Shown in pieces: positions 38,908-46,789 of a stretch of DNA of 64,000 nucleotides. Each line of letters opens with the position of its first letter. Position 1 is the first letter of the stretch. The notes below the pieces were generated by a model, which saw only the letters and a program-made list of their open reading frames with translations, had not been told where the DNA came from and made no database searches. A program made the translations under genes and the position numbers. The DNA comes from Burkholderia thailandensis E264 (GTDB lineage: Bacteria; Pseudomonadota; Gammaproteobacteria; Burkholderiales; Burkholderiaceae), in assembly GCF_000012365.1 (NCBI RefSeq), contig NC_007651.1:1984001-2048000 (forward strand). Direction: 5' to 3'.

Positions 38908-39942
38908 ATGACGCAAAGCAGCCACTTCGCGACGGGCGCCGCGCCGATCGAACTCGTGTGCCCGGCGGGCAGCCTGCCCGCGCTGAAGGCCGCGGTCGAC
39001 AACGGCGCGGACTGCGTGTATCTCGGTTTTCGCGACGCGACGAACGCGCGCAACTTCGCCGGCCTGAACTTCGACGCGCAGGCGATCGACGCCGGCATTC
39101 GCTACGCGCGCGAGCGCGGCCGCAAGGTGCTCGTCGCGCTCAACACGTATCCGCAGCCGGACGGCTGGGCCGCATGGCGGGAAGCGGTCGGCCGCGCGGC
39201 CGACGCGGGCGTCGACGCGATCATCGTCGCCGATCCGGGGCTCATGCGTTTCGCGCGCGAGCGCTATCCGGACCTGCGGCTGCACCTGTCGGTGCAGGGC
39301 TCGGCGACGAACTACGAGGCGATCAACTTCTATCACGAGCACTTCGGCATATCGCGCGCGGTGCTGCCGCGCGTGCTGTCGCTCGCGCAGGTCGAGCAGG
39401 TGACCGAAAACACGCCGGTCGAAATCGAGGTGTTCGGCTTCGGCAGTCTGTGCGTGATGGTCGAGGGGCGCTGCGCGCTGTCGTCGTACGCGACGGGCGA
39501 ATCGCCGAACACGCGCGGCGTGTGCTCGCCCGCGAAGGCGGTGCGCTGGCAGAAGACGCCGGACGGCCTCGAATCGCGGCTGAACGGCGTGCTGATCGAC
39601 CGTTACGAAGACGGCGAGAACGCCGGCTATCCGACGCTCTGCAAGGGGCGCTTCACGGTGGCCGACGAGAGCTACTACGCGATCGAGGAGCCGACGAGCC
39701 TGAACACGCTCGAACTGCTGCCGAAGCTGATGCAGATCGGCATACGGGCGATCAAGATCGAAGGCCGTCAGCGCAGCCCCGCGTACGTCGCGCAGGTGAC
39801 GCGCGTCTGGCGCGACGCGATCGATCAGTGCGCATCGAACCTCGCGCGCTACTACGTGAAGCCCGCGTGGATGACGGAACTGAACAAGGTCGCGGAAGGG
39901 CAGCAGCATACGCTCGGCGCCTACCACCGGCCGTGGAAATGA
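38908..39942 (+). CDS. ubiU: O2-independent ubiquinone hydroxylation protein UbiU (U32 family)
   Basis: A 344-residue U32 'peptidase' family protein. The 4Fe-4S ligand pattern C-x6-C-x16-C-x38-C is present exactly (LCVMVEGRC, RGVC, TLCKG), the spacing of E. coli UbiU. ELVCPAGSLPALKAAVDNGADCVYLG opens the protein. With UbiV it hydroxylates the ubiquinone ring under anaerobic conditions. ubiV starts 40 bases downstream. Confidence 0.94.
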   Translation: MTQSSHFATGAAPIELVCPAGSLPALKAAVDNGADCVYLGFRDATNARNFAGLNFDAQAIDAGIRYARERGRKVLVALNTYPQPDGWAAWREAVGRAADAGVDAIIVADPGLMRFARERYPDLRLHLSVQGSATNYEAINFYHEHFGISRAVLPRVLSLAQVEQVTENTPVEIEVFGFGSLCVMVEGRCALSSYATGESPNTRGVCSPAKAVRWQKTPDGLESRLNGVLIDRYEDGENAGYPTLCKGRFTVADESYYAIEEPTSLNTLELLPKLMQIGIRAIKIEGRQRSPAYVAQVTRVWRDAIDQCASNLARYYVKPAWMTELNKVAEGQQHTLGAYHRPWK

Positions 39943-39982
39943 CACGCACGACGGCGCATGCCTGAATGCGGGAGCGAGGATC

Positions 39983-40870
39983 ATGAAAATTGCTTTGGGC
40001 CCGGTGCAGTACTACTGGCCGCGCATCGCGACGATGCAGTTCTATCAGGCGATGTCGGAGACGCCCGTCGACATCGTGTATCTCGGCGAGACGGTTTGCT
40101 CGCGCCGGCACGAGCTGCGCTTCGCGGACTGGATCGAGATCGCCGACATGCTCGCCGAGGCCGGCAAGGAAGTCGTGCTGTCGACCCAGGTGCTGCTCGA
40201 ATCGGGCCGCGATCTGAAGACGATGCGCGAGATCGCCGAGAACGGCCGCTATCTGGTGGAGGCGAACGACATGGGCGCGGTGCGCCGCAGCGCGTCGCGC
40301 GCGTTCGTCGCGGGGCCGTGGCTGAACGTCTACAACCCGCCGACGCTCGCGATGCTCGCCGAGCTCGGCGCGCGGCGCTGGGTGATGCCGCCCGAGATGA
40401 GCGAGGCGGGGCTCGCGCAGATGCAGGCCGAGCGGCCCGCGCATCTGGAAACCGAGGTGTTCGCGTACGGCCGCATACCGCTCGCGTTTTCCGCGCGCTG
40501 CTTCACCGCGCGCAACCGCAATTTCCCGAAGGACAACTGCCAGTACGTGTGCATGGAACATCCGGACGGCCTGCCGCTGCACACCCGCGAAGGCGAGCCG
40601 TTCCTCGTGCTCAACGGCATTTCGACGCAGTCCGCGCGCGTCTACAACCTGATCGGCGAGATCGACGCGCTGCGTGCGCTGAACGTCGACGTCGTCCGGT
40701 TGAGCCCGCAATCGCAACACATGACCGACGTGATCGACGCGTATCACGGCGTGCTGAGCGGCCGCACGGACGCGGGCGACGCGCTCGCCGCGCTGCACGA
40801 CAGGATGCCGGAGGCGTCGTGCAACGGCTACTGGTACGGCAGGCCGGGCCTCGAGCGCGTCGCGCGCTGA
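39983..40870 (+). CDS. ubiV: O2-independent ubiquinone hydroxylation protein UbiV (U32 family)
   Basis: A 295-residue U32 protein with cluster ligands C39 (YLGETVCSRRHE) and C173-x12-C186-x3-C190 (ARCFTARNRNFPKDNCQYVC), the arrangement of E. coli UbiV. It begins MKIALGPVQYYWPR. UbiU and UbiV form a heterodimer carrying two 4Fe-4S clusters. It stands between ubiU and ubiT in one transcription unit. Confidence 0.94.
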   Translation: MKIALGPVQYYWPRIATMQFYQAMSETPVDIVYLGETVCSRRHELRFADWIEIADMLAEAGKEVVLSTQVLLESGRDLKTMREIAENGRYLVEANDMGAVRRSASRAFVAGPWLNVYNPPTLAMLAELGARRWVMPPEMSEAGLAQMQAERPAHLETEVFAYGRIPLAFSARCFTARNRNFPKDNCQYVCMEHPDGLPLHTREGEPFLVLNGISTQSARVYNLIGEIDALRALNVDVVRLSPQSQHMTDVIDAYHGVLSGRTDAGDALAALHDRMPEASCNGYWYGRPGLERVAR

Positions 40871-40925
40871 GGGCGCGGCGCGGCGTTTGCCGTGCCGCTT
40901 CGGACGGAATGATGAGGAACCCACG

Positions 40926-41405
40926 ATGAATGCTCCGCTTTTTCAATTGCCGCCGGCACTCGGCAAGCTGCTGTCGAAATTGCCCGCGTACCCGGGCGCG
41001 CTGTTGTTCGCGAGCGGGATCAATCTCGTGCTGCGCCGGCATTTGCCCGCCGAGACGCTCGCGTTGCTGGAGGGGCGTCCGTTACGCATCGAGGTGAAGG
41101 ACGCCGGCATTGCTTTCGATTTCGTCTGCCGGCGCGGGACGTTTTCGGCGCTGCCCGGCGGGCGAGACGTCGATCTGACGATCGGCGCGACCGCGTACGA
41201 CTTCTATCTAGTTTCGCAGCGCCGCGAGGACCCGGACACGTTGTTCTTCAGCCGGCGTCTGACCATGGAAGGCGATACCGAACTCGGGTTGCTCGTGAAG
41301 AATTCGCTCGACGCGATCGACCTGTCGGTGCTTTCGATCGAGCGATGGCTGCCGACGCGGCTGTTTCGACGCCCGCCGATCGAGCGCGGCGCAATGTCGG
41401 ACTGA
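40926..41405 (+). CDS. ubiT: SCP2-domain lipid-binding protein UbiT
   Basis: A 159-residue SCP2-like sterol-carrier protein (LRIEVKDAGIAFDFVCRRGTFSALPG, TIGATAYDFYLVSQRREDPDTLFFSRRLTMEGDTELGLLVKN). UbiT binds the prenylated ubiquinone precursors for UbiUV in the anaerobic pathway, as UbiJ does in the aerobic one. ATG at 40926 is preferred over an upstream frame extension. It completes a ubiUVT set. Confidence 0.92.
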   Translation: MNAPLFQLPPALGKLLSKLPAYPGALLFASGINLVLRRHLPAETLALLEGRPLRIEVKDAGIAFDFVCRRGTFSALPGGRDVDLTIGATAYDFYLVSQRREDPDTLFFSRRLTMEGDTELGLLVKNSLDAIDLSVLSIERWLPTRLFRRPPIERGAMSD

Positions 41406-41445
41406 TACGTGAACGCACGCACGGAAGAGCGATCAGGAGACCGGA

Positions 41446-41898
41446 ATGAAGCACGAAACGAAAACGCTGCCGATCGTCTATTCCTGCTCGGGGTGTTCGA
41501 ACGTCGCGCAGCTCGCGAATCACGTCGCGGTGCGGCTCGACCGCGGCGGCGATGCGGAGATGTCGTGCATCGCGGGCGTCGGCGGCGACGTGCCGTCGCT
41601 GCTGAAGGTCGCGCATTCGGGGCGGCCGATTCTCGCGATCGACGGGTGCCCGCTCGTATGCGCGAAGAAGAGTCTCGAGCGGCACGGGATCGCGCCCAAC
41701 GCGCATTTGCAGCTCGGCGAGCACGGCGTCAGAAAGCGCTTTCACGAGGATTTCGACCCGGACGACGCGCGTCGCATTCTCGCGATCGCGAAAGCCGAAG
41801 CGGAGCGGCTCGCGAGCGGCGAGCCAGAACCCGAGCCTGAACCCGAACTCGCGCAGGCGGGCGAGGACGCCGACGCCGCGCTTCAACACAAGCGCTGA
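41446..41898 (+). CDS. DGC-domain putative zinc-binding protein
   Basis: A 150-residue protein. PIVYSCSGCSNVAQLANHVAVRLDR (about residues 8-32) and the second Cys motif AIDGCPLVCAKKSLERHG (about 64-81) match the DGC domain of putative metal-binding proteins. Four to five cysteines could bind zinc or a cluster. The C-terminus is a Glu-Pro repeat (GEPEPEPEPELAQ). Biochemical function is unknown. It follows ubiT by 40 bases and is the last gene of the 37.6-41.9 kb run, which suggests a link to anaerobic redox metabolism. Confidence 0.78.
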   Translation: MKHETKTLPIVYSCSGCSNVAQLANHVAVRLDRGGDAEMSCIAGVGGDVPSLLKVAHSGRPILAIDGCPLVCAKKSLERHGIAPNAHLQLGEHGVRKRFHEDFDPDDARRILAIAKAEAERLASGEPEPEPEPELAQAGEDADAALQHKR

Positions 41899-42115
41899 TT
41901 TTCGCGATATCCGATGCGCGGGCCGCGTGGCGGCGCGGCGGCGACTCGACTCGATCGGCAGTCCGGCGATCGAGCCCGCGATGGCGGTTGCGGCATGCGC
42001 GAAGCCGAGCGGGGAGGCGCGGAGAATACGGCGCGGGAAATGCGATTGCGCCGGGGAAGTCGCCGAATGAGCCGCCGAATGAGCGCCGGAACAGACACGG
42101 CCGAAGCGCACCGGC

Positions 42116-42835
42116 TCACCCGCGCCGAATCGCAAAATCCGCAAACAGGCGATCGAGCTGGCCGAGCACCGCATTGCTCGGATAGCCGGCGAGCGATGCG
42201 GCGTTCAGCGCGCCATCGCCGCATCCTTGCGTTCGAAACACTTGCAGCACGTAACGCTCGACGCCGAGATCGGCGAGTTCGTGCGCGATGCGCAGCAGCG
42301 CCGGCTCGGGCAGCAGATCCGGATGCGCGGTTGTCCGGCATTCGTACGCAATGCCGCTCGCGAGCACCGCTTCGAGACTTTGCCGCGCATGGCCGCCGCT
42401 CGCGCGCACGCGTGTCGTGCGCGTGTAGTCGTCGAACGGCGCTTTCACGTCGAGCCCGATCCAGTCGAGTGACGGCAGCAGTCGGGAGAGTCGCCGCGGG
42501 TGCGTGCCCGCGCTGTGCATGCCGACCTTGAAGCCGAGCCGCCTGACGTCGTCGATCGCCGCGGCGAGCGCCGGATCGATCGACGGCTCGCCGCCGCTGA
42601 ACACGACCGCGTCGATCAGCCCGACGCGGCGCGCGAGGAATGCGAGCAGCGCGTCCCATTCGATCTCGGCCGGCCGCGAGCGCGGCTGCAGGTGCGGATT
42701 GTGGCAATAGCCGCAACGCCATGGGCAACCCTGCACGAACACGACCGCGGCGAGCTGGCCGGGATAGTCGGTCGCGGTGAACGGGACGAGCCCGCCCACC
42801 TTGAGCGGATGACGCCGGGGGAGGGCGAGGTTCAT
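42116..42835 (-). CDS. nrdG: Anaerobic ribonucleotide reductase activating enzyme NrdG
   Basis: A 239-residue radical SAM activase with C37-x3-C41-x2-C44 (GCPWRCGYC) and the glycine-rich VVFSGGEPSIDP (about residues 77-88). It generates the glycyl radical in class III ribonucleotide reductase. It begins LKVGGLVPFTATDYPGQLAAVVFVQGC, typical of NrdG. It lies 18 bases downstream of the small ORF that carries the radical Gly. Confidence 0.94.
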   Translation of the reverse strand: MNLALPRRHPLKVGGLVPFTATDYPGQLAAVVFVQGCPWRCGYCHNPHLQPRSRPAEIEWDALLAFLARRVGLIDAVVFSGGEPSIDPALAAAIDDVRRLGFKVGMHSAGTHPRRLSRLLPSLDWIGLDVKAPFDDYTRTTRVRASGGHARQSLEAVLASGIAYECRTTAHPDLLPEPALLRIAHELADLGVERYVLQVFRTQGCGDGALNAASLAGYPSNAVLGQLDRLFADFAIRRG

Positions 42836-42853
42836 CGCGTGAGCGAGCCGCGC

Positions 42854-43060
42854 TTACGCCGCCGCGCGCATCGCGACGTCGCCCATTTCGCGTTCTCGGA
42901 AGTACTTGCGCTCGTGGAATTCGCCTTGCTTGCCGACGTTGAACGACGAGACCGGGCGATGGTAGCCCATCACGCGGGTCCAGATTTCGCATGGCTGACG
43001 TTCGTCGTCGGACAGCGCGATCGAGGCGAGGGCGGCTTGTGAGTTGGCTTGTGTCGTCAT
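42854..43060 (-). CDS. Detached glycyl-radical C-terminal domain of NrdD
   Basis: A 68-residue protein. RQPCEIWTRVMGYHRPVSSF (residues 21-40) and NVGKQGEFHERKYF (41-54) match the C-terminal glycyl-radical segment of class III NrdD; the radical Gly would be G32 in RVMGY. It begins five bases after the NrdD stop, in a different frame, with its own ATG and a weak GGAAG about 12 bases upstream. This frame is open upstream through nrdD, so one frameshift would fuse the two to about 660 residues, close to full-length NrdD of relatives. True split gene, programmed frameshift or sequencing error remain possible. Confidence 0.85.
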   Translation of the reverse strand: MTTQANSQAALASIALSDDERQPCEIWTRVMGYHRPVSSFNVGKQGEFHERKYFREREMGDVAMRAAA

Positions 43061-43065
43061 GATGT

Positions 43066-44829
43066 TCAGGCTTCCATCGGTTGGGATTGAGACAATTTGC
43101 GACGCAGCAGCGCTTCGTCGCACTTCGGGCAAAACTTGTGGCTGCCGGCGAGATAGCCGTGCTTCGGGCAGATCGAGAAGGTCGGCGTGACGGTCAGATA
43201 CGGCAGCGAGAAGCGGGTAAGCGCGCGCTTCACGAGCGTGCGGCACGCGTCGGCGGACGACAGCGGCTCGGTCATGTACAGATGCAGCACCGTGCCGCCC
43301 GTGTATTTGCGCTGCAGGTCGTCCTGGCGTTCGAGCGCCTCGAACGGATCGTCGGTGAAGCCCACCGGCAACTGCGACGAGTTCGTGTAGTACGGCATCT
43401 GCGGCGTGCCCGCCTGCAGGATGTCCGGATAGCGGCGGCGGTCTTCCTTCGCGAAGCGGTACGTCGTGCCTTCGGCGGGCGTCGCCTCGAGGTTGTACAT
43501 GTGGCCCGTTTCCTCCTGATACTCGACGATGCGCGCGCGCACGTGGTCGAGCAGGCGCAGCGCGAACGCGTGGCCCCAGTCGGTCGTCAGATCGTGCGCG
43601 TCGCGCGTGAAATTGCGGATCATCTCGTTGATGCCGTTCACGCCGAGCGTCGAGAAATGGTTGCGCAGCGTGCCGAGATAGCGCTTGGTGTACGGGAAGA
43701 GCCCGTTGTTCATGTGGTGCTGGATCACCTCGCGCTTGATCTCGAGGCTTTCCTTTCCGTAGTCGAGCAGCGTGTCGAGCCGCGCGAAGAGCGCGCGCTC
43801 GTCGCCCGCGTGCAGATAGCCGAGCCGCGCGCAATTCACGGTGACCACGCCGATCGATCCCGTCTGCTCGGCCGAGCCGAACAGGCCGTTGCCGCGCTTC
43901 ATCAGCTCGCGCAGGTCGAGCTGAAGGCGGCAGCACATCGAGCGGATCATGTTCGGCTTCAGCTCCGAATTGATGAAGTTCTGGAAGTACGGCAGGCCGT
44001 AGCGCGCGGTCATCTCGAACAGGCGCTCGGCGTTCGGGCTGTGCCAGTCGAAATCGGTCGTGATGTTGTAGGTCGGAATCGGGAACGTGAACACGCGGCC
44101 CGCCGCGTCGCCCGCCTGCATCACCTCGATGTACGCCTGGTTGATCATGTCCATTTCGGGCTGCAGGTCGCCGTACGTGAACGGCATCTCTTCGCCGGCG
44201 ATCACGGGCACCTGCTCGCGCAGATCCTCGGGGCAGATCCAGTCGAACGTCAGGTTCGTGAACGGCGTCTGCGTGCCCCAGCGCGACGGCACGTTCAGGT
44301 TGTAGATCAGTTCCTGAACGGACTGCCGGACTTCGGCGTAGGTGAGCGCGTCGCGGCGCACGAACGGCGCCATGTACGTATCGAACGAGCTGAACGCCTG
44401 CGCGCCCGCCCATTCGTTCTGCAGCGTGCCGAGGAAGTTCACGATCTGGCCGACCGCGCTCGACATGTGCTTCGGCGGCCCCGACTCGACCTTGCCCGGC
44501 ACGCCGTTCAGCCCTTCGGTGAGCAGCGTGCGCAGCGACCAGCCCGCGCAATAGCCGGACAGCACGTCGAGATCGTGGATGTGCAGATCCGCGTTGCGGT
44601 GCGCTTCGCCGATCGCGCTCGGGTAGACGTGGCTCAGCCAGTAGTTCGCGATCACCTTGCCGGACACGTTCAGGATCAGGCCGCCGAGCGAATAGCCCTG
44701 GTTCGCGTTCGCGTTGACGCGCCAGTCCTGCCGGTCCAGGTATTCGTTGATCGACGATTCGACGTCGATCAGCGGCTTGTCGCGCGACGCCGGATTCGAC
44801 GCGGCGCTGGGGTGCAGGGTCTCGGACAA
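43066..44829 (-). CDS. nrdD: Anaerobic (class III) ribonucleoside-triphosphate reductase, catalytic domain
   Basis: A 587-residue NrdD body covering the ten-stranded barrel (for example PTYNITTDFDWHSPNAERLFEMTARYGLPYFQNFINSE, about residues 255-290) and ending in a zinc-ribbon-like CPKHGYLAGSHKFCPKCDEA. It lacks the C-terminal radical-Gly segment, which lies in the next ORF. It has no recognisable ATP-cone. TTG 44829 is chosen because GAGAGG lies about six bases upstream; TTG 44856 is an alternative. It makes dNTPs without oxygen and needs NrdG. An FNR-like box lies about 105 bases upstream. Confidence 0.9.
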   Translation of the reverse strand: MSETLHPSAASNPASRDKPLIDVESSINEYLDRQDWRVNANANQGYSLGGLILNVSGKVIANYWLSHVYPSAIGEAHRNADLHIHDLDVLSGYCAGWSLRTLLTEGLNGVPGKVESGPPKHMSSAVGQIVNFLGTLQNEWAGAQAFSSFDTYMAPFVRRDALTYAEVRQSVQELIYNLNVPSRWGTQTPFTNLTFDWICPEDLREQVPVIAGEEMPFTYGDLQPEMDMINQAYIEVMQAGDAAGRVFTFPIPTYNITTDFDWHSPNAERLFEMTARYGLPYFQNFINSELKPNMIRSMCCRLQLDLRELMKRGNGLFGSAEQTGSIGVVTVNCARLGYLHAGDERALFARLDTLLDYGKESLEIKREVIQHHMNNGLFPYTKRYLGTLRNHFSTLGVNGINEMIRNFTRDAHDLTTDWGHAFALRLLDHVRARIVEYQEETGHMYNLEATPAEGTTYRFAKEDRRRYPDILQAGTPQMPYYTNSSQLPVGFTDDPFEALERQDDLQRKYTGGTVLHLYMTEPLSSADACRTLVKRALTRFSLPYLTVTPTFSICPKHGYLAGSHKFCPKCDEALLRRKLSQSQPMEA

Positions 44830-45419
44830 CGTGGGCCTCTCTCGGTGGTGGCACAAAATCTGGTGATGGGCTGAATGCTAAATACCAGATGTTGTGATGG
44901 TCAACGTCGATTCGCCGAAGTTCGGCGCGTACTTGACGGCGATTAAGGCGATGCGAATTCGGGCTGCGGCATCGGCGGCGAGGTTGCGCGGATCGGATGC
45001 GCGGCGCGCGCGGGCAGCAGGATGCGCGGCGCTGCGGCCGATGAGCGGCTTCAGGGCACGATAGGGAGGGGGCCGCGGGCGGGAGCGTGAGCGCCGCGAT
45101 GTGCGGACGTCACGAGGCGCGCGAGCGCGGAGAGCGGGGCGGCAGTCGCCGGACGGTCAGGCACCATCTCGTCGAGCGATTTGCCGTCGGCGCGGCGGCG
45201 TTCTTCGCATCGGCATGCGACGGCGCGCTTGGCCGCGGGGGACCGGCGGGCGCAGCCGCCGGACCGTTGCGCGCGCAACGGGTACCGTGTGGCGGCACGG
45301 CCGGCGGCCGCCCGCATTCGATTGAGCGCCGCGCGCTTTGCGGCGGGCTCGTCGACGAGCGATGTCGAACGCGAATGCGCGCGATGCGGGTGATGGGAAC
45401 GATGCGTGCCGCCGCCCGC
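44830..45419. other. 590-bp intergenic region upstream of nrdD
   Basis: No convincing gene. It contains the nrdD leader, the AT-richer stretch at 44870-44905, and the FNR-like box at 44933-44946. From 45000 to the nnrS stop at 45420 the sequence is very GC-rich with only compositional open frames. Confidence 0.6.
44933..44946. promoter_or_regulatory. FNR/Dnr-like box upstream of nrdD
   Basis: TTGACGGCGATTAA, one mismatch per arm from TTGAT-N4-ATCAA. The wider context CTTGACGGCGATTAAGGCG is shared, with one change, with the site at 37520-37538. Confidence 0.55.
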
Positions 45420-46643
45420 CTACCCGCTGGTCTTCGCGTCCGAACCGGGCGCGGCCGGCGCGGGGGACGTCAGGAGTCCGGCATAGCATGCGACGTAGAC
45501 GAGCAACGCGGCCGTCCAGCCGACACCGGCGGCGACGAGCCATTGCGCCGTCGCGGCGGGCGCGAGCCACGGCCCCGCGACGCGCGCGAGCGTCGCGGCG
45601 ATCAGCAGCCCGTAGCACACGCGCTCGGCGACATTTGCGACGGGCTCGCGTCCCGTATGCTCGAGCGCGGTGCGCGTGATCATCCCGATGATCGCGCAGC
45701 CGATCACACCCGTCGTGAACGCGTGCAGCGCGAGCGAATGCGCGACAAGCCCGTACGCGCTCAAGGCCGTCAGTGCGAAGCCGGCCACGATCGATGCGTA
45801 AGCGGCGTGCAAAATCGACAGCATCGGCCGCCGCCGGACCGCCCAGAAGCGCCAGCCGACCAGCCGCGCCGTGTGCAGCGCGGCCGCCGCCCCGGCGAGC
45901 GAGGCGATCGCGGGCGCGGGCGCGCGCATCGCGTCGGCGATCAGCGCGGCGAGCGTCACCGACATCACCGACGATTCGACGATCCGCCACTGCTTGACCG
46001 GCAACCCGGGCTGAGCGGCCGTCGTGATCGACGGGATGATGCGTCCGCCGATGATGACGATGAAGAGCACGAGCAGCCCCGCGGCGAGATCGACGCAGCG
46101 CAGCGCCCAGTCGGCGTGTCCTTGCCGGACCCACAGGTGAAAGAGCGCGTTGAGTGCGGCGAGCATGCCGAGCGCGATGGGCAGGAAGATGCCGTGCCGA
46201 TTTTTCGCGCCGATCAGCGCACGAACGAGCGCGTAGGCGATCGCCGGCAGGAACGCGACGTCGACCGCGGCCGCGGCCCAGCCGGGCCCCGTCCACATCA
46301 GCACGCGGCCAGCCAACCACAGCAGCCACAGCGCGGCGAGCGACGGGCCTTGCGCGGGATTCGTCGACGTCCAGGTGCGCAGCGACGTCAGCAGAAAGCC
46401 GGACACGATCGCGCCGCCGAAGCCGAACACCATTTCGTGCGCGTGCCAGAACAGGCCGCTCGCGGGCGCCGCGTGCCCGGCCGAGTCGTGGCCCGCGAGT
46501 GCGCCGAGCCACGCGAGCATCGCAATCGCGCCGAAGCAGGCGCCGCCGAGATAGAAGGGCCGGAAGCCGGTCGACCATAGCGCGGCGCGAGGGCCGTCGG
46601 GCGGCGCGAGCGGGCTGTGGTTCGTCGAGCGAACGAGCGGCAT
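45420..46643 (-). CDS. nnrS: NnrS family NO-response membrane protein (copy 2)
   Basis: A 407-residue NnrS paralogue of the 30-kb copy with the same motif order: LWSTGFRPFYLGGACFGAIAM, ASGLFWHAHEMVFGFGGAIVSGFLLTSLRTWT, NALFHLWVRQGHADWA and LALHAFTTGVIGCAIIGMITRTALEHTGREP. The start at 46643 has AAGGGG nine bases upstream. It is last of the co-directional set norB / DUF59 / NnrS-like / nnrS, 146 bases after the NnrS-like gene, with a weak NsrR-like sequence ahead of it. Confidence 0.92.
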   Translation of the reverse strand: MPLVRSTNHSPLAPPDGPRAALWSTGFRPFYLGGACFGAIAMLAWLGALAGHDSAGHAAPASGLFWHAHEMVFGFGGAIVSGFLLTSLRTWTSTNPAQGPSLAALWLLWLAGRVLMWTGPGWAAAAVDVAFLPAIAYALVRALIGAKNRHGIFLPIALGMLAALNALFHLWVRQGHADWALRCVDLAAGLLVLFIVIIGGRIIPSITTAAQPGLPVKQWRIVESSVMSVTLAALIADAMRAPAPAIASLAGAAAALHTARLVGWRFWAVRRRPMLSILHAAYASIVAGFALTALSAYGLVAHSLALHAFTTGVIGCAIIGMITRTALEHTGREPVANVAERVCYGLLIAATLARVAGPWLAPAATAQWLVAAGVGWTAALLVYVACYAGLLTSPAPAAPGSDAKTSG

Positions 46644-46662
46644 GACGTTCCCCTTTTTCGAT

Positions 46663-46685
46663 ATGTTGCTTTCTTGATGCATGAT
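46663..46685 (-). promoter_or_regulatory. Weak NsrR-like site before nnrS copy 2
   Basis: On the minus strand it reads ATCATGCATCAAG then AAAGCAACAT. Only about 13 of 23 positions match the 31336 palindrome, though the central ATGCAT of one half is intact. It overlaps the expected promoter region, 20 bases from the start. Confidence 0.25.
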
Positions 46686-46789
46686 AGGAGAAGAAGCGCG
46701 CGCGTGCGCTGCGACAAGATTGCGCGGCTGCGTTGTTGTCCGCGCGCAAGGCACGCGCGTCCGCGCGTTGACGTGGCGGATGCGGTGAA

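Noticed and set aside
45087..46580. Long plus-strand frame antisense to nnrS copy 2
   Set aside because: Its Arg/Gly/Glu-rich translation has no recognisable family, whereas the minus strand encodes a full NnrS.
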